Source: Variovorax atrisoli 110B
Lineage (GTDB): Bacteria > Pseudomonadota > Gammaproteobacteria > Burkholderiales > Burkholderiaceae_C
Assembly (NCBI RefSeq): GCF_000382045.1
Contig: NZ_KB907462.1
Coordinates: forward strand, 1 to 64,000
Reading direction: 5' to 3'
DNA: 64,000 nt
Below are positions 48,926-58,725 of the stretch, piece after piece. The notes under the pieces were generated by a model that saw only the letters and a program-made list of their open reading frames with translations, did no database searches and was not told the DNA's origin. The position numbers and the translations under genes were made by a program. Positions within the stretch are counted from its first letter, which is position 1, and each line of letters opens with the position of its first letter.

Positions 48926-49852
48926 ATGCTGAGCGCCTACATCACCCACGCGGACTGCACGCGCCACGACATGGGCGCGGGCCATCCGGAATGCCCCGAG
49001 CGGCTTGCCGCGATCCACGACCGATTGCTGATCGCGGGGCTGCTGGACTACATGGCCCCTCACGACGCCCCGCTTGCCACGGCCGCCCAGCTGGCGCGCG
49101 CGCACACGATGTCGTACGTGCGCGAACTCATGGCGATGGCGCCCACCGAGGGTCACCGCTTCGTCGACCCCGACACCGTGATGAGCCCGCACACCCTGCA
49201 GGCCGCGCTGCGCGCCGCCGGGGCGGCAGTGCTCGCCACCGATCTGGTCCTGGCGGGCGAAGCGCCCACGGCCTTCTGCAACGTGCGTCCGCCCGGCCAT
49301 CACGCCACGCGCGACGCCGCCATGGGTTTCTGCTTCTTCAACAACGTGGCGGTGGGCATGCGCCACGCGCTCGATGCGCACGGCCTGAAGCGCGTGGCCC
49401 TGATCGACTTCGACGTGCACCACGGCAACGGCAGCGCCGACATCTTCCGCGACGACGAGCGCGTGCTCATGTGCTCCATCTTCGAGCAGGGCCTCTATCC
49501 GTTCTCGGGCGAGGACGACAACAGCCTGCGGATGGTGAACATCGGCCTGCCTCCGCGCTCGGGCGGCGATGCGTTCAGGGCGGCCGTCACGCAGCACTGG
49601 CTGCCCGCCCTCGACGCCTTCGCCCCCGAGCTCATCTACGTTTCTGCAGGCTTCGACGGGCACCGGGAGGACGACATGGGCAATCTCGGCCTGGTGGAAA
49701 ACGACTACGCCTGGGTCACCTGCAGGATCATGGAGACGGCGCGGCACCACTGCGGCGGGCGCGTCGTGTCGTGCCTGGAGGGCGGCTACGCGCTGAGCGC
49801 CCTGGCGCGCAGCGCGGCCGCGCACGTCAAGGTGCTGATCGGCGCCGACTGA
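48926..49852 (+). CDS. Histone-deacetylase-family protein (AcuC-like/class II)
   Basis: 308 aa zinc deacetylase. Characteristic blocks are G-H-P-E-C-P-E-R-L (about residues 19-27), R-P-P-G-H-H-A (about 123-129), F-D-V-H-H-G-N-G (about 161-168), S-A-G-F-D-G-H and E-G-G-Y. H-D pairs for catalysis and zinc binding are intact. Substrates may be acetyl-lysine proteins or acetylpolyamines. The position between a Pat-like acetyltransferase and acetyl-CoA synthetase suggests that it reverses Acs acetylation. GGAG precedes the ATG; hsp20 is 84 bp upstream on the same strand. Confidence 0.9.
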   Translation: MLSAYITHADCTRHDMGAGHPECPERLAAIHDRLLIAGLLDYMAPHDAPLATAAQLARAHTMSYVRELMAMAPTEGHRFVDPDTVMSPHTLQAALRAAGAAVLATDLVLAGEAPTAFCNVRPPGHHATRDAAMGFCFFNNVAVGMRHALDAHGLKRVALIDFDVHHGNGSADIFRDDERVLMCSIFEQGLYPFSGEDDNSLRMVNIGLPPRSGGDAFRAAVTQHWLPALDAFAPELIYVSAGFDGHREDDMGNLGLVENDYAWVTCRIMETARHHCGGRVVSCLEGGYALSALARSAAAHVKVLIGAD

Positions 49853-49927
49853 TCGGACGGAGCGGACGGAGCGGGCGACCTGGACACCGGCACCGAGGGC
49901 CGCGAGGCCCGGCGACGGGGCCCGGAC

Positions 49928-51664
49928 TCAATGCCCGCTGGGCCCGTGCGCCCCGATGCCGGTTTCCGAGCGCACCTGCTGCGCGAGGAAGCCGCCGCGG
50001 TCGACCTGCGCGCGCGCGCTGCGGTCGAGCACCGAGAAAAGCCAGATGCCCGCAAAGGCGATGCTCATCGAGAACAGGCACGGCGAGGTGTACGGGAACA
50101 GCGAGGAGCCGGCCGGATGACCGAACGTGGCCTCCCACACCGAGGGCGACACCACCGTGAGGGCCACCGAGGACACCAGCCCGAGGAACCCGCCGATCAC
50201 CGCCCCGCGCGTGGTGCAGCCCTTCCAGAGCACCGACATGAAGAGGACGGGGAAATTGGCCGAGGCCGCGATGGCGAAGGCCAGCGACACCATGAAGGCG
50301 ATGTTCTGCTTCTCGAACACGATCCCCAGCAGCACCGCCAGCGCGCCCAGCGCCAGCGTGGTGATCTTGGAGACTCGCAGCTCCGCCGCGCTGCCCGCGT
50401 CGCCTTTCCTGATGACGGTGGCGTACAGGTCGTGGGAGACGGCCGATGCGCCCGAAAGCGTGAGGCCCGCCACCACGGCCAGGATCGTGGCGAAGGCCAC
50501 CGCCGAGATGAAGCCGAGGAACACGTTGCCGCCCACTGCGCTCGCCAGGTGGATCGCAGCCATGTTGCCCCCGCCCTTGAGCGCGCCCTTCGCATCGAGG
50601 AAGTCGGGGTTCGTCAGCACGAAGGTGATGGCGCCGAAGCCGATGATGAAGGTCAGCAGGTAGAAGTAGCCGATCCATCCGGTCGCCCACATGACCGACT
50701 TGCGCGCCTCCTTCGCGCTGGGCACGGTGAAGAAGCGCATCAGGATGTGGGGCAGCCCGGCCGTGCCGAACATGAGCGCCATGCCGAAGGAGATGGCCGA
50801 GACCGGGTCCTTCACGAAATTGCCCGGCCCCATGATCGACTGGCCGATGCTCGCAGCCACCTCGGCGGCCTTGCCGTCCTTCAGCGCCAGGTCGGTCTTG
50901 ACCTTGACCGCGCCCGCGAACATCGCCTCGGGGCTGAAGCCGAAGTGCCAGAGCACCGAGATCGCCATGAAGCTCGCGCCGCCCAGCAGCAGGCCGGCCT
51001 TGATGATCTGCACCCAGGTCGTGGCGGTCATGCCCCCGAAGAGCACGTAGACCATCATGAGCGAGCCCACGATGACGACCGCCACCCAGTACTCGAGGCC
51101 GAACAGCAGCTTGATCAGCTGCCCGGCGCCCACCATCTGCGCGATCAGGTAGAACGCGACCACCACCAGCGTGCCGGAGGCCGCGAAGATGCGGATCGGC
51201 GTCTGCTCGAAGCGGAAGGCCGCGACGTCGGCGAAGGTGAACTTGCCGAGATTGCGCAGGCGCTCCGCCATCAGGAAGGTGATGACCGGCCAGCCCACGA
51301 GGAAGCCGATGGAGTAGATCAGCCCGTCGTAGCCGGAGGCCATCACCGCGGCCGAGATGCCGAGGAACGACGCCGCGGACATGTAGTCGCCCGCGATGGC
51401 AAGGCCGTTCTGGAAGCCCGTGATGCCGCCGCCGGCCGTGTAGAAGTCGGCCGCGGAACGGGTGCGCGCAGCGGCCCACTTGGTGATGAAGAGGGTTGCC
51501 ACCACGAAAAGGCCGAACATGCCGATGGCGGTCCAGTTGGTGGCCTGCTTCTGCAGCTGGCCGAGGTCGGCGCCGGCCGCGTGGGCTGCTGCGCCAACCG
51601 TCGACAGCACGCACAGGAGCGCGGCAAAGCGCGCGCGCAGGATGCTTGCGGAACGTGCGTTCAT
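49928..51664 (-). CDS. actP: Cation/acetate symporter
   Basis: 578 aa sodium:solute symporter family. A hydrophobic leader (about residues 1-30) is followed by 13 membrane helices. A-D-F-Y-T-A-G-G-G-I-T-G-F-Q-N-G-L-A-I-A-G-D-Y is the ActP N-terminal signature, and the G-L-T-L-S-G-A-S-A-V-S-H-D-L-Y block follows near residue 400. It imports acetate and short carboxylates. The start overlaps the stop of the DUF485 gene, the standard yjcH-actP pairing. Acetyl-CoA synthetase is divergent, giving an acetate-uptake module. Confidence 0.92.
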   Translation of the reverse strand: MNARSASILRARFAALLCVLSTVGAAAHAAGADLGQLQKQATNWTAIGMFGLFVVATLFITKWAAARTRSAADFYTAGGGITGFQNGLAIAGDYMSAASFLGISAAVMASGYDGLIYSIGFLVGWPVITFLMAERLRNLGKFTFADVAAFRFEQTPIRIFAASGTLVVVAFYLIAQMVGAGQLIKLLFGLEYWVAVVIVGSLMMVYVLFGGMTATTWVQIIKAGLLLGGASFMAISVLWHFGFSPEAMFAGAVKVKTDLALKDGKAAEVAASIGQSIMGPGNFVKDPVSAISFGMALMFGTAGLPHILMRFFTVPSAKEARKSVMWATGWIGYFYLLTFIIGFGAITFVLTNPDFLDAKGALKGGGNMAAIHLASAVGGNVFLGFISAVAFATILAVVAGLTLSGASAVSHDLYATVIRKGDAGSAAELRVSKITTLALGALAVLLGIVFEKQNIAFMVSLAFAIAASANFPVLFMSVLWKGCTTRGAVIGGFLGLVSSVALTVVSPSVWEATFGHPAGSSLFPYTSPCLFSMSIAFAGIWLFSVLDRSARAQVDRGGFLAQQVRSETGIGAHGPSGH

Positions 51665-51978
51665 GGCTTGTTCCCCTTCACGGCCTCGACGACGGCATCG
51701 GAGAGCGCGTCGAACTCGGCGTTGGCGCGGCGGACGTAGTAGCCGGTGATCGCCACGGTGAAGACGATCACGCCGAACCCGATGGGCATGCCCAGGGTCA
51801 TGACGCCGTCGCCGATGCGCCGCGCCAGGAAGTCCTTGTCGAAGGCTACCAGCAGCACGAAGCCGTAGTAGGCGACGAGCATCAGCGCCGCGAGGGTCCA
51901 GCCGAAGCGGTCGCGCCGGCGCTTGAGCTGCTGGTACTTGGGATCGGCCGCGATGCGCGCAGCCAGTTCGTCTTTCAT
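51661..51978 (-). CDS. yjcH: DUF485 inner-membrane protein
   Basis: 105 aa with two membrane helices (about residues 25-45 and 58-82). It matches the DUF485/YjcH proteins almost always encoded just before actP; D-P-K-Y-Q-Q-L-K-R-R-R is the typical N-terminus. It may help assemble or regulate the symporter, but this is not proven. Coupled to actP by ATGA overlap. A palindromic FNR-like site lies 61 bp upstream. Confidence 0.88.
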   Translation of the reverse strand: MKDELAARIAADPKYQQLKRRRDRFGWTLAALMLVAYYGFVLLVAFDKDFLARRIGDGVMTLGMPIGFGVIVFTVAITGYYVRRANAEFDALSDAVVEAVKGNKP

Positions 51979-52032
51979 GGCGTCTCCTTGTTGGCGATGG
52001 GCGCATTAGGAACGTCCGCATCGGCGCGAGGC

Positions 52033-52046
52033 TTGCGCTGGCGCAA
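52033..52046. promoter_or_regulatory. Variant FNR-like palindrome between actP operon and acs
   Basis: TTGCG-CTGG-CGCAA, within a longer GCTTGCG/CGCAAGC palindrome, exactly midway (61 bp) between ATG 51978 and ATG 52101. AAAGAT (right) and CCTAAT (left) occur at 22 nt. Both half-sites are the TTGCG variant, so FNR binding is less certain. Confidence 0.5.
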
Positions 52047-52100
52047 GCTTTTCCCGCTGGGTGCCGGCAAAGATCTCGCACCCATCCAAGGACACGAGAC

Positions 52101-54077
<1,977 letters not shown>

Positions 54078-54078
54078 C

Positions 54079-54110
54079 CGGGCGGATAGCGGCGGACCGC
54101 TATCCGCCCG
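54079..54110. terminator. 14-bp perfect hairpin between convergent acs and blh
   Basis: Two perfect 14-nt arms enclose a 4-nt loop (CGGA). It begins just after the acs stop and covers the blh stop codon, so it can act on both transcripts. No T-tract is seen on either strand. Confidence 0.65.
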
Positions 54111-54993
54111 CCGGGTGCCGGTGCACGGGAAGCGCGTTCACCGGGATGCGCAGGTACGCAACGCCGTTGTCGTCGGCAGGCGGCAAGCGACCGCCGCGCA
54201 CGTTCACCTGGATCGAAGGCAGGATCAGCGTGGGCACGTCCAGCGTCGCGTCGCGCGCGGTGCGCATCGCCACGAACTCGTCGGCGCCGATGCCGTCGCG
54301 CACGTGGATGTTGTGCGCGCGCTGCTGCGCCACGGTGGTCTGCCAGCCGGGTTGCCTCGATGCCGGCGGGTAGTCGTGGCAGACGTACATGACCGTCTCG
54401 GGCGGCAGCTCCAGCAGCCTGCGCATCGACGCGTAGAGCTGGCGGGCGTCGCCGCCGGGGAAGTCGGCGCGTGCGCTGCCGAGGTCGGGCATGAAGAGCG
54501 TGTCGCCGACGAACACGGCGCCATCGACCAGATAGGCCATGTCCGCGGGCGTGTGGCCCGGCACCAGCCAGGCGGTGACCTCGACCTCGCCGATGCGGAA
54601 GACCTCGCCGTCCTTGAAGAGGTGGTCGAACTGGCTGCCGTCGGGCAGGAAGGCGCGCTCGAAGTTGAAGAGCTTGCCGAAGGTCGCCTGGACGAGGCGG
54701 ATGTTCTCGCCGATGGCGATCTTTCCGCCTGCATGCTGCTGGACATGGCGCGCGCCGGAAAGGTGGTCGGCGTGCGCGTGCGTTTCCAGGATCCACTCGA
54801 GCTGCAGCGCGTGCTCGCGCAGGTAGGCCAGCAGCCTGTCGGCCGAGGCAGTCCCCGTGTGGCCCGACCTGAAGTCGTAGTCGAGCACCGGATCGATGAC
54901 CGCGGCATGCCTTCCCGCGTGTTCCCACACGACGTAGGACACGGTGCCTGTGGCGGGATCGAAAAAACCCTGGATGGTTGTGCGTGCGGTCAT
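54100..54993 (-). CDS. blh: Persulfide dioxygenase (Blh/ETHE1-like metallo-beta-lactamase fold)
   Basis: 297 aa. Iron-binding H-A-H-A-D-H (about residues 60-65), G-H-T-P-A-D, G-D-T-L-F and C-H-D-Y histidine/aspartate motifs are intact, and D-L-G-S-A-R-A-D-F-P-G-G is the feature that separates sulfur dioxygenases from glyoxalase II. It oxidises glutathione persulfide to sulfite. It is divergent from a BigR-type repressor and its sulfur transporters across an AT-rich palindrome, the standard bigR-blh arrangement. Confidence 0.9.
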   Translation of the reverse strand: MTARTTIQGFFDPATGTVSYVVWEHAGRHAAVIDPVLDYDFRSGHTGTASADRLLAYLREHALQLEWILETHAHADHLSGARHVQQHAGGKIAIGENIRLVQATFGKLFNFERAFLPDGSQFDHLFKDGEVFRIGEVEVTAWLVPGHTPADMAYLVDGAVFVGDTLFMPDLGSARADFPGGDARQLYASMRRLLELPPETVMYVCHDYPPASRQPGWQTTVAQQRAHNIHVRDGIGADEFVAMRTARDATLDVPTLILPSIQVNVRGGRLPPADDNGVAYLRIPVNALPVHRHPAGG

Positions 54994-55013
54994 GGCGGTT
55001 CCCGAGACAAACA

Positions 55014-55036
55014 ATATATATTTAAATATAATATTC
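55014..55036. promoter_or_regulatory. AT-rich BigR operator and divergent promoters
   Basis: A run of about 22 A/T bases with dyad symmetry around TTTAAA, in otherwise GC-rich DNA, lies between blh (ATG 54993) and bigR (GTG 55061). It overlaps -10 candidates in both directions, TATAAT at 55027-55032 for bigR and TATATT for blh. BigR operators elsewhere are similarly AT-rich palindromes. Confidence 0.7.
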
Positions 55037-55060
55037 AAATCGAAAACGTCAACCCGTCCC

Positions 55061-55384
55061 GTGAAGAAATCCATCCTCGCCATCGATCCCGAAGTGCTGC
55101 GCGGCGCCGCCGGCAAGGCAGTCGCGGCGCTCAAGCTGCTGGCCAACGAAGACCGACTGCTGCTGCTGTGCCAGCTCTCGCAGGGCGAGATGTGCGTGAG
55201 CGACCTCGAGGAAACGCTCGGCATCCACCAGCCCACGCTGTCGCAGCAGCTGGGCGTGCTGCGCAACGAAGGCGTGGTCGACACCCGCCGCGAAGGCAAG
55301 AACATCTTCTACAGCGTGGCCGATCCTGCGCTCATGGAGATCCTGCGCGTGCTCTATCGCCTCTACTGCCCCCCGGAGAAATGA
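55061..55384 (+). CDS. bigR: BigR-type ArsR/SmtB persulfide-sensing repressor
   Basis: 107 aa from GTG 55061. A winged helix-turn-helix covers the protein (L-L-A-N-E-D-R-L-L-L-L-C, then Q-P-T-L-S-Q-Q-L-G-V-L-R). Cys45 in Q-G-E-M-C-V and Cys103 in L-Y-C-P match the two cysteines of BigR/SqrR that form a di- or tetrasulfide on exposure to persulfide; C37 is additional. It should repress blh and its own operon until sulfide stress. The start lacks a clear ribosome site, so a short upstream extension is possible. The stop overlaps the next gene. Confidence 0.9.
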   Translation: MKKSILAIDPEVLRGAAGKAVAALKLLANEDRLLLLCQLSQGEMCVSDLEETLGIHQPTLSQQLGVLRNEGVVDTRREGKNIFYSVADPALMEILRVLYRLYCPPEK

Positions 55385-55818
55385 TGTCCATCGACTGGAA
55401 CCACTTCACGCCCCTCGCCTCGCTGGCAGGCGGCGCACTCATCGGCATCGCCGCGGCGATGTTCGTGCTGCTCAACGGGCGCATCGCAGGCATCAGCGGC
55501 GTGCTGGGAGGCCTGCTCAGGCCCTCGAAGGGCGACATCGGCTGGCGTGCCGCCTTCGTGCTCGGGCTCGTGGGCGCGCCATCGGTCTACCTGCTCTTCA
55601 CGTCGCTGCCCCACCCGCAGATCGACGCCGGCTACGGCACGCTGGTGCTGGCCGGCCTGCTCGTCGGACTGGGCACGCGCTACGGCTCCGGCTGCACCAG
55701 CGGCCACGGGGTCTGCGGCCTCTCCCGTCTGTCGCCGCGCTCGCTGGTGGCCACGGGCGCGTTCATGGGCGCGGGCTTCGCCACGGTGTTCGTGGTGCGC
55801 CACTTGCTCGGCATCTGA
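55381..55818 (+). CDS. YeeE/YedE (DUF395) sulfur transporter subunit
   Basis: 145 aa, four membrane helices. G-S-G-C-T-S-G-H-G-V-C-G (about residues 100-111) is the family signature with the cysteine thought to handle thiosulfate-like sulfur. Half-size proteins of this kind work with a partner, here the next gene. Coupled to bigR by ATGA overlap. Confidence 0.88.
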   Translation: MMSIDWNHFTPLASLAGGALIGIAAAMFVLLNGRIAGISGVLGGLLRPSKGDIGWRAAFVLGLVGAPSVYLLFTSLPHPQIDAGYGTLVLAGLLVGLGTRYGSGCTSGHGVCGLSRLSPRSLVATGAFMGAGFATVFVVRHLLGI

Positions 55819-55828
55819 GGAGAACGCC

Positions 55829-56251
55829 ATGACCCTTTTCGTCTCGTTGCTCGCAGGCCTGGTCTTTGGGCTCGGCCTCATCGTTTCGGGCATGGCCGAT
55901 CCGGCCAAGGTGCTCGGCTTCCTGGACCTGGCCGGACGGTGGGATCCATCCCTGGCCTTCGTGATGGCGGGCGCGATCGGCATCGCATCGATCGCATTCC
56001 TCGCCGCCAGGCGGCGCAGCGTGTCGCTGCTGGGCGCGGCGATGCGCCTGCCGTCCGCGCGCGAGATCGACCGTCGCCTGGTCCTGGGCAGCCTGGTCTT
56101 CGGGGTGGGCTGGGGCATCGCCGGCTTCTGCCCCGGTCCGGGCCTCGTCGCCCTGGGCATGGGCGAATCCAAGGCCTTCGTCTTCGTGCTCGCGATGCTC
56201 GCGGGCATGGGCCTCTTCGAACTCATCGAGCACCGCGCGCCACGGGCCTGA
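55829..56251 (+). CDS. DUF6691/YeeE-like sulfur transporter subunit
   Basis: 140 aa, four membrane helices. I-V-S-G-M-A-D-P-A-K-V-L-G-F-L-D (about residues 18-33) and G-F-C-P-G-P-G (about 99-105) are the usual motifs of the second half-transporter. AGGAGAA precedes the ATG, 10 bp after the first subunit. Together they should import or export reduced sulfur species for the Blh reaction. Confidence 0.87.
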   Translation: MTLFVSLLAGLVFGLGLIVSGMADPAKVLGFLDLAGRWDPSLAFVMAGAIGIASIAFLAARRRSVSLLGAAMRLPSAREIDRRLVLGSLVFGVGWGIAGFCPGPGLVALGMGESKAFVFVLAMLAGMGLFELIEHRAPRA

Positions 56252-56253
56252 CA

Positions 56254-56709
56254 CTACCCTGCGGCTGTCTGCTCGCCTGCGTCCGCATGCACCAGCAGCA
56301 CGGGAACGCCGGTGCCGCGCACGATCCGCTCGGTGCTGCTTCCCAGCAGCAGCTGCCCGAGGCCTCGCCGGCCTCGCGTGCCGGCAATGATCAGGTCGGC
56401 GTGCCATCCCCGTGCCTCGTCCGCGACGAGGCTGGCCACGGTGCCGTCCGCTTCGTTGTAGAGCACGGTGTCGACCTCGACGCCGGCGGAACGCACGCGC
56501 TCGGCGCTGCGCGCAAGCATGCGCGCGGCTTCGGCGCGCAGCTCGGGCGATCGGTCATGGGCGAAGCCGGCCCGTGAAACCGAGAGGTCGTCGATGGCGT
56601 GGAGCAGCCGCACCCGGCTTCTCATCGGCCGGGCAAGGCGGATCGCCTCCTCGATGCCCTGGGCCGATGCCGGGCTGCCGTCTATGGGAACGAGTATTCG
56701 TCGGTACAC
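56254..56709 (-). CDS. Universal stress protein (single UspA domain)
   Basis: 151 aa. It begins MYRRILVPIDGSPAS and has an intact ATP loop, G-2X-G-9X-G-S (GTRGRRGLGQLLLGS). Its stop lies 2 bp from the convergent DUF6691 gene. The FNR-type box at 56801 is centred 98 bp upstream. Most similar in layout to the proteins at 27839 and 60708. Confidence 0.92.
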   Translation of the reverse strand: MYRRILVPIDGSPASAQGIEEAIRLARPMRSRVRLLHAIDDLSVSRAGFAHDRSPELRAEAARMLARSAERVRSAGVEVDTVLYNEADGTVASLVADEARGWHADLIIAGTRGRRGLGQLLLGSSTERIVRGTGVPVLLVHADAGEQTAAG

Positions 56710-56800
56710 GGTGGCTCCTTGCCGGACGGGGCTGCGTCAGCTGCCCCAGTGCCTGCACGCTCTTCACCCGTCCATTCTGGGCATCGCCGCGGCCTTCGGA

Positions 56801-56814
56801 TTGACATGCATCAA
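56801..56814 (-). promoter_or_regulatory. FNR/Anr-type box before USP 56254
   Basis: TTGAC-ATGC-ATCAA, centred 98 bp before ATG 56709, with AGAATG after 22 nt. It overlaps the stop codon of the upstream ABC ATPase gene. Confidence 0.75.
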
Positions 56815-57494
56815 CCGCGGATCTTGCCGTCCACCACCTGGATGATGCGGTCGCAGCGCCCGGCCAGCTCGGGGTTGTGCGTGACGAAGAGAACCGCCAT
56901 GCCGCGCTCGCGGTTGGCCTTGCGCAGCAGCTCGAAGACGGCATCCGCCGACTTCGTGTCGAGGTTGCCCGTGGGCTCGTCCGCGAGCAACAGCGGCGGA
57001 TCCATCGCCAGGGAGCGCGCCACGGCCACTCGCTGCTGTTGGCCGCCGCTGAGCTGGGTGACCATGCTGTCGCGCCATTTCGCCAGGCCCACGCTCTCAA
57101 GCAGCGCGGACGCGCGCTGCGCCATGTCGTCCCTGAAGAAGCCGGCATCGCCGAGCATCGGGATCGCCACGTTCTCCAGCGCGGTGAAGCCGGCGAGCAG
57201 GTTGTGGTACTGGAAGATGAAGCCGATGCTGTGTCCGCGCAGCCGCGTGAGCGCGCGCTCGTCGAGCAGACGGGTCTCCCGGCCGCCGATGCACAGCGAC
57301 CCGCTGGTCGGCCGGTCGAGCAGCCCGACGATGTTCAGCAGCGTGCTCTTGCCCGAACCCGAGGGGCCCATGACCGCGCAGAACTCGCCGCGCGCCAGCG
57401 TGAGATCGATGCCGTGGAGCACCTGCGTCTCGTTCGGCAGCCCCAGGTTGAAGGCCTTGCGCACGTCGCGCAGGCTGACGACCGGCTCAGCCAC
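56811..57494 (-). CDS. MacB/LolD-type ABC ATPase
   Basis: 227 aa. Walker A G-P-S-G-S-G-K-S-T (about residues 40-48), signature L-S-G-G-Q-Q-Q-R and Walker B L-L-L-A-D-E-P-T-G-N-L-D are intact. It is the energising subunit of the FtsX-type permease gene that it overlaps by 8 bp. Such complexes extrude peptides, siderophores or lipids through mechanotransmission rather than direct transport across the inner membrane. Confidence 0.9.
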   Translation of the reverse strand: MAEPVVSLRDVRKAFNLGLPNETQVLHGIDLTLARGEFCAVMGPSGSGKSTLLNIVGLLDRPTSGSLCIGGRETRLLDERALTRLRGHSIGFIFQYHNLLAGFTALENVAIPMLGDAGFFRDDMAQRASALLESVGLAKWRDSMVTQLSGGQQQRVAVARSLAMDPPLLLADEPTGNLDTKSADAVFELLRKANRERGMAVLFVTHNPELAGRCDRIIQVVDGKIRG

Positions 57495-58713
57495 GGATCG
57501 CCACCACGGGGTCGAGCCGCGCCGCGCGCAGCGCCGGCGCGAACGCCGCCGCCAGCCCTGTCAGCGTGGCCAGCAGCAGCGACGCCACGAACAGGCCCGG
57601 CTCGATGGCCAGCGGAAAGAGCGGCGTGCCGTCGGGGTTGAGTGCGTAGCGCTGCCACAGCAACAGCGCCACCAGCCCCATGCCGGCGCCACCCAGCGAA
57701 CCGAGCAGCCCCAGCAGCCCGCCTTGCAGCAGGAACACCCGCAGCACCTGGCCGCGGGAGATGCCCATCGCGCGCAGGATGCCGATCTCCCGCGACTTCT
57801 GCACGACCGACACCACCAGCACGCTGGCGATGCCGAAGGCCACCGACAGCCCCACGAAGAAGCGGATGGTGGTGTTGGAGGTCTTCTGCGCCTGCACCGC
57901 AGTGAAGAACTGCGCGTTGGTGGCGATCCAGCTGTCGGCCTCCACGCCGGTGGCCGCGGTGATGCGCTGTGCGATGACATCGGCGGCGTAGATGTCCTTG
58001 ACCTTCACCTCGAGGCTGGAGACGCCGCCCACGAGGCCCAGCAGGCTCTGCGCCGTGCGCAGCGCAACGAAGGTGGTGCGCTGGTTGGCGGGCTTGCTGC
58101 CCAGGTCGAACAGGCCGGTCACCATGAGCGTCTGGTCGCCGCCGCTGGCCGACGACACCCGCAGCTTGTCGCCGACGCCCACGCCCAGGTCGCTCGCGAG
58201 GTCGGTGCCGATCAGGATGTCGCCCGGCGTGAGGCGCGTGCTGCCGCGCACGATCTTCTCGGGCAACGCCACGATCAGGAAGTAGAGCGCCGGATCGATG
58301 CCGTTGACCGAGACCGCGCGGCTCGCCTCGCCGCGGATCGCGAGCGCGGAACCGCTCGCAGTGGGCGCGACCACCTCCACGTCCGGCATCGCGCGAACCT
58401 GCGCCGCGACCGACTGCCACTGGTCGATCGACTTGAGCCTTTGCAGCGGTGCCTGCACCACCGCATCTTCGAGCGCGCTGCCCGCGCCGAGCCGACGCGC
58501 CACCTCCTTCGGCGGCAGCAGCTGGATCTGCGACTGCGCCGTGAGCACGCGGCGCACGAAGTTGGACTGCAGCCCGTTTAGCAGCGCCGACATGAACACG
58601 ATCACGGCCACGCCGATCGCGATGCCGGCCACGATGAACAGCGTCTGCATCCGCCCTTCGCGCAGGAAGCGGAGCGCCACGATCCATTCGAAGGGCAGCC
58701 AGCGGCTCTTCAT
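57487..58713 (-). CDS. MacB/FtsX-type ABC permease
   Basis: 408 aa. The first helix (about residues 20-40) is followed by a large periplasmic MacB-type domain (about 45-280) and three helices at the C-terminus containing V-V-Q-K-S-R-E-I-G-I-L-R-A-M-G, the coupling motif of FtsX-like permeases. It lies 12 bp after the adaptor gene and overlaps the ATPase gene. Together with 58726 it makes a MacA-MacB-like system; a TolC-type channel is not encoded here. Confidence 0.9.
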   Translation of the reverse strand: MKSRWLPFEWIVALRFLREGRMQTLFIVAGIAIGVAVIVFMSALLNGLQSNFVRRVLTAQSQIQLLPPKEVARRLGAGSALEDAVVQAPLQRLKSIDQWQSVAAQVRAMPDVEVVAPTASGSALAIRGEASRAVSVNGIDPALYFLIVALPEKIVRGSTRLTPGDILIGTDLASDLGVGVGDKLRVSSASGGDQTLMVTGLFDLGSKPANQRTTFVALRTAQSLLGLVGGVSSLEVKVKDIYAADVIAQRITAATGVEADSWIATNAQFFTAVQAQKTSNTTIRFFVGLSVAFGIASVLVVSVVQKSREIGILRAMGISRGQVLRVFLLQGGLLGLLGSLGGAGMGLVALLLWQRYALNPDGTPLFPLAIEPGLFVASLLLATLTGLAAAFAPALRAARLDPVVAIRG

Positions 58714-58725
58714 GGCTTCAGCGCT

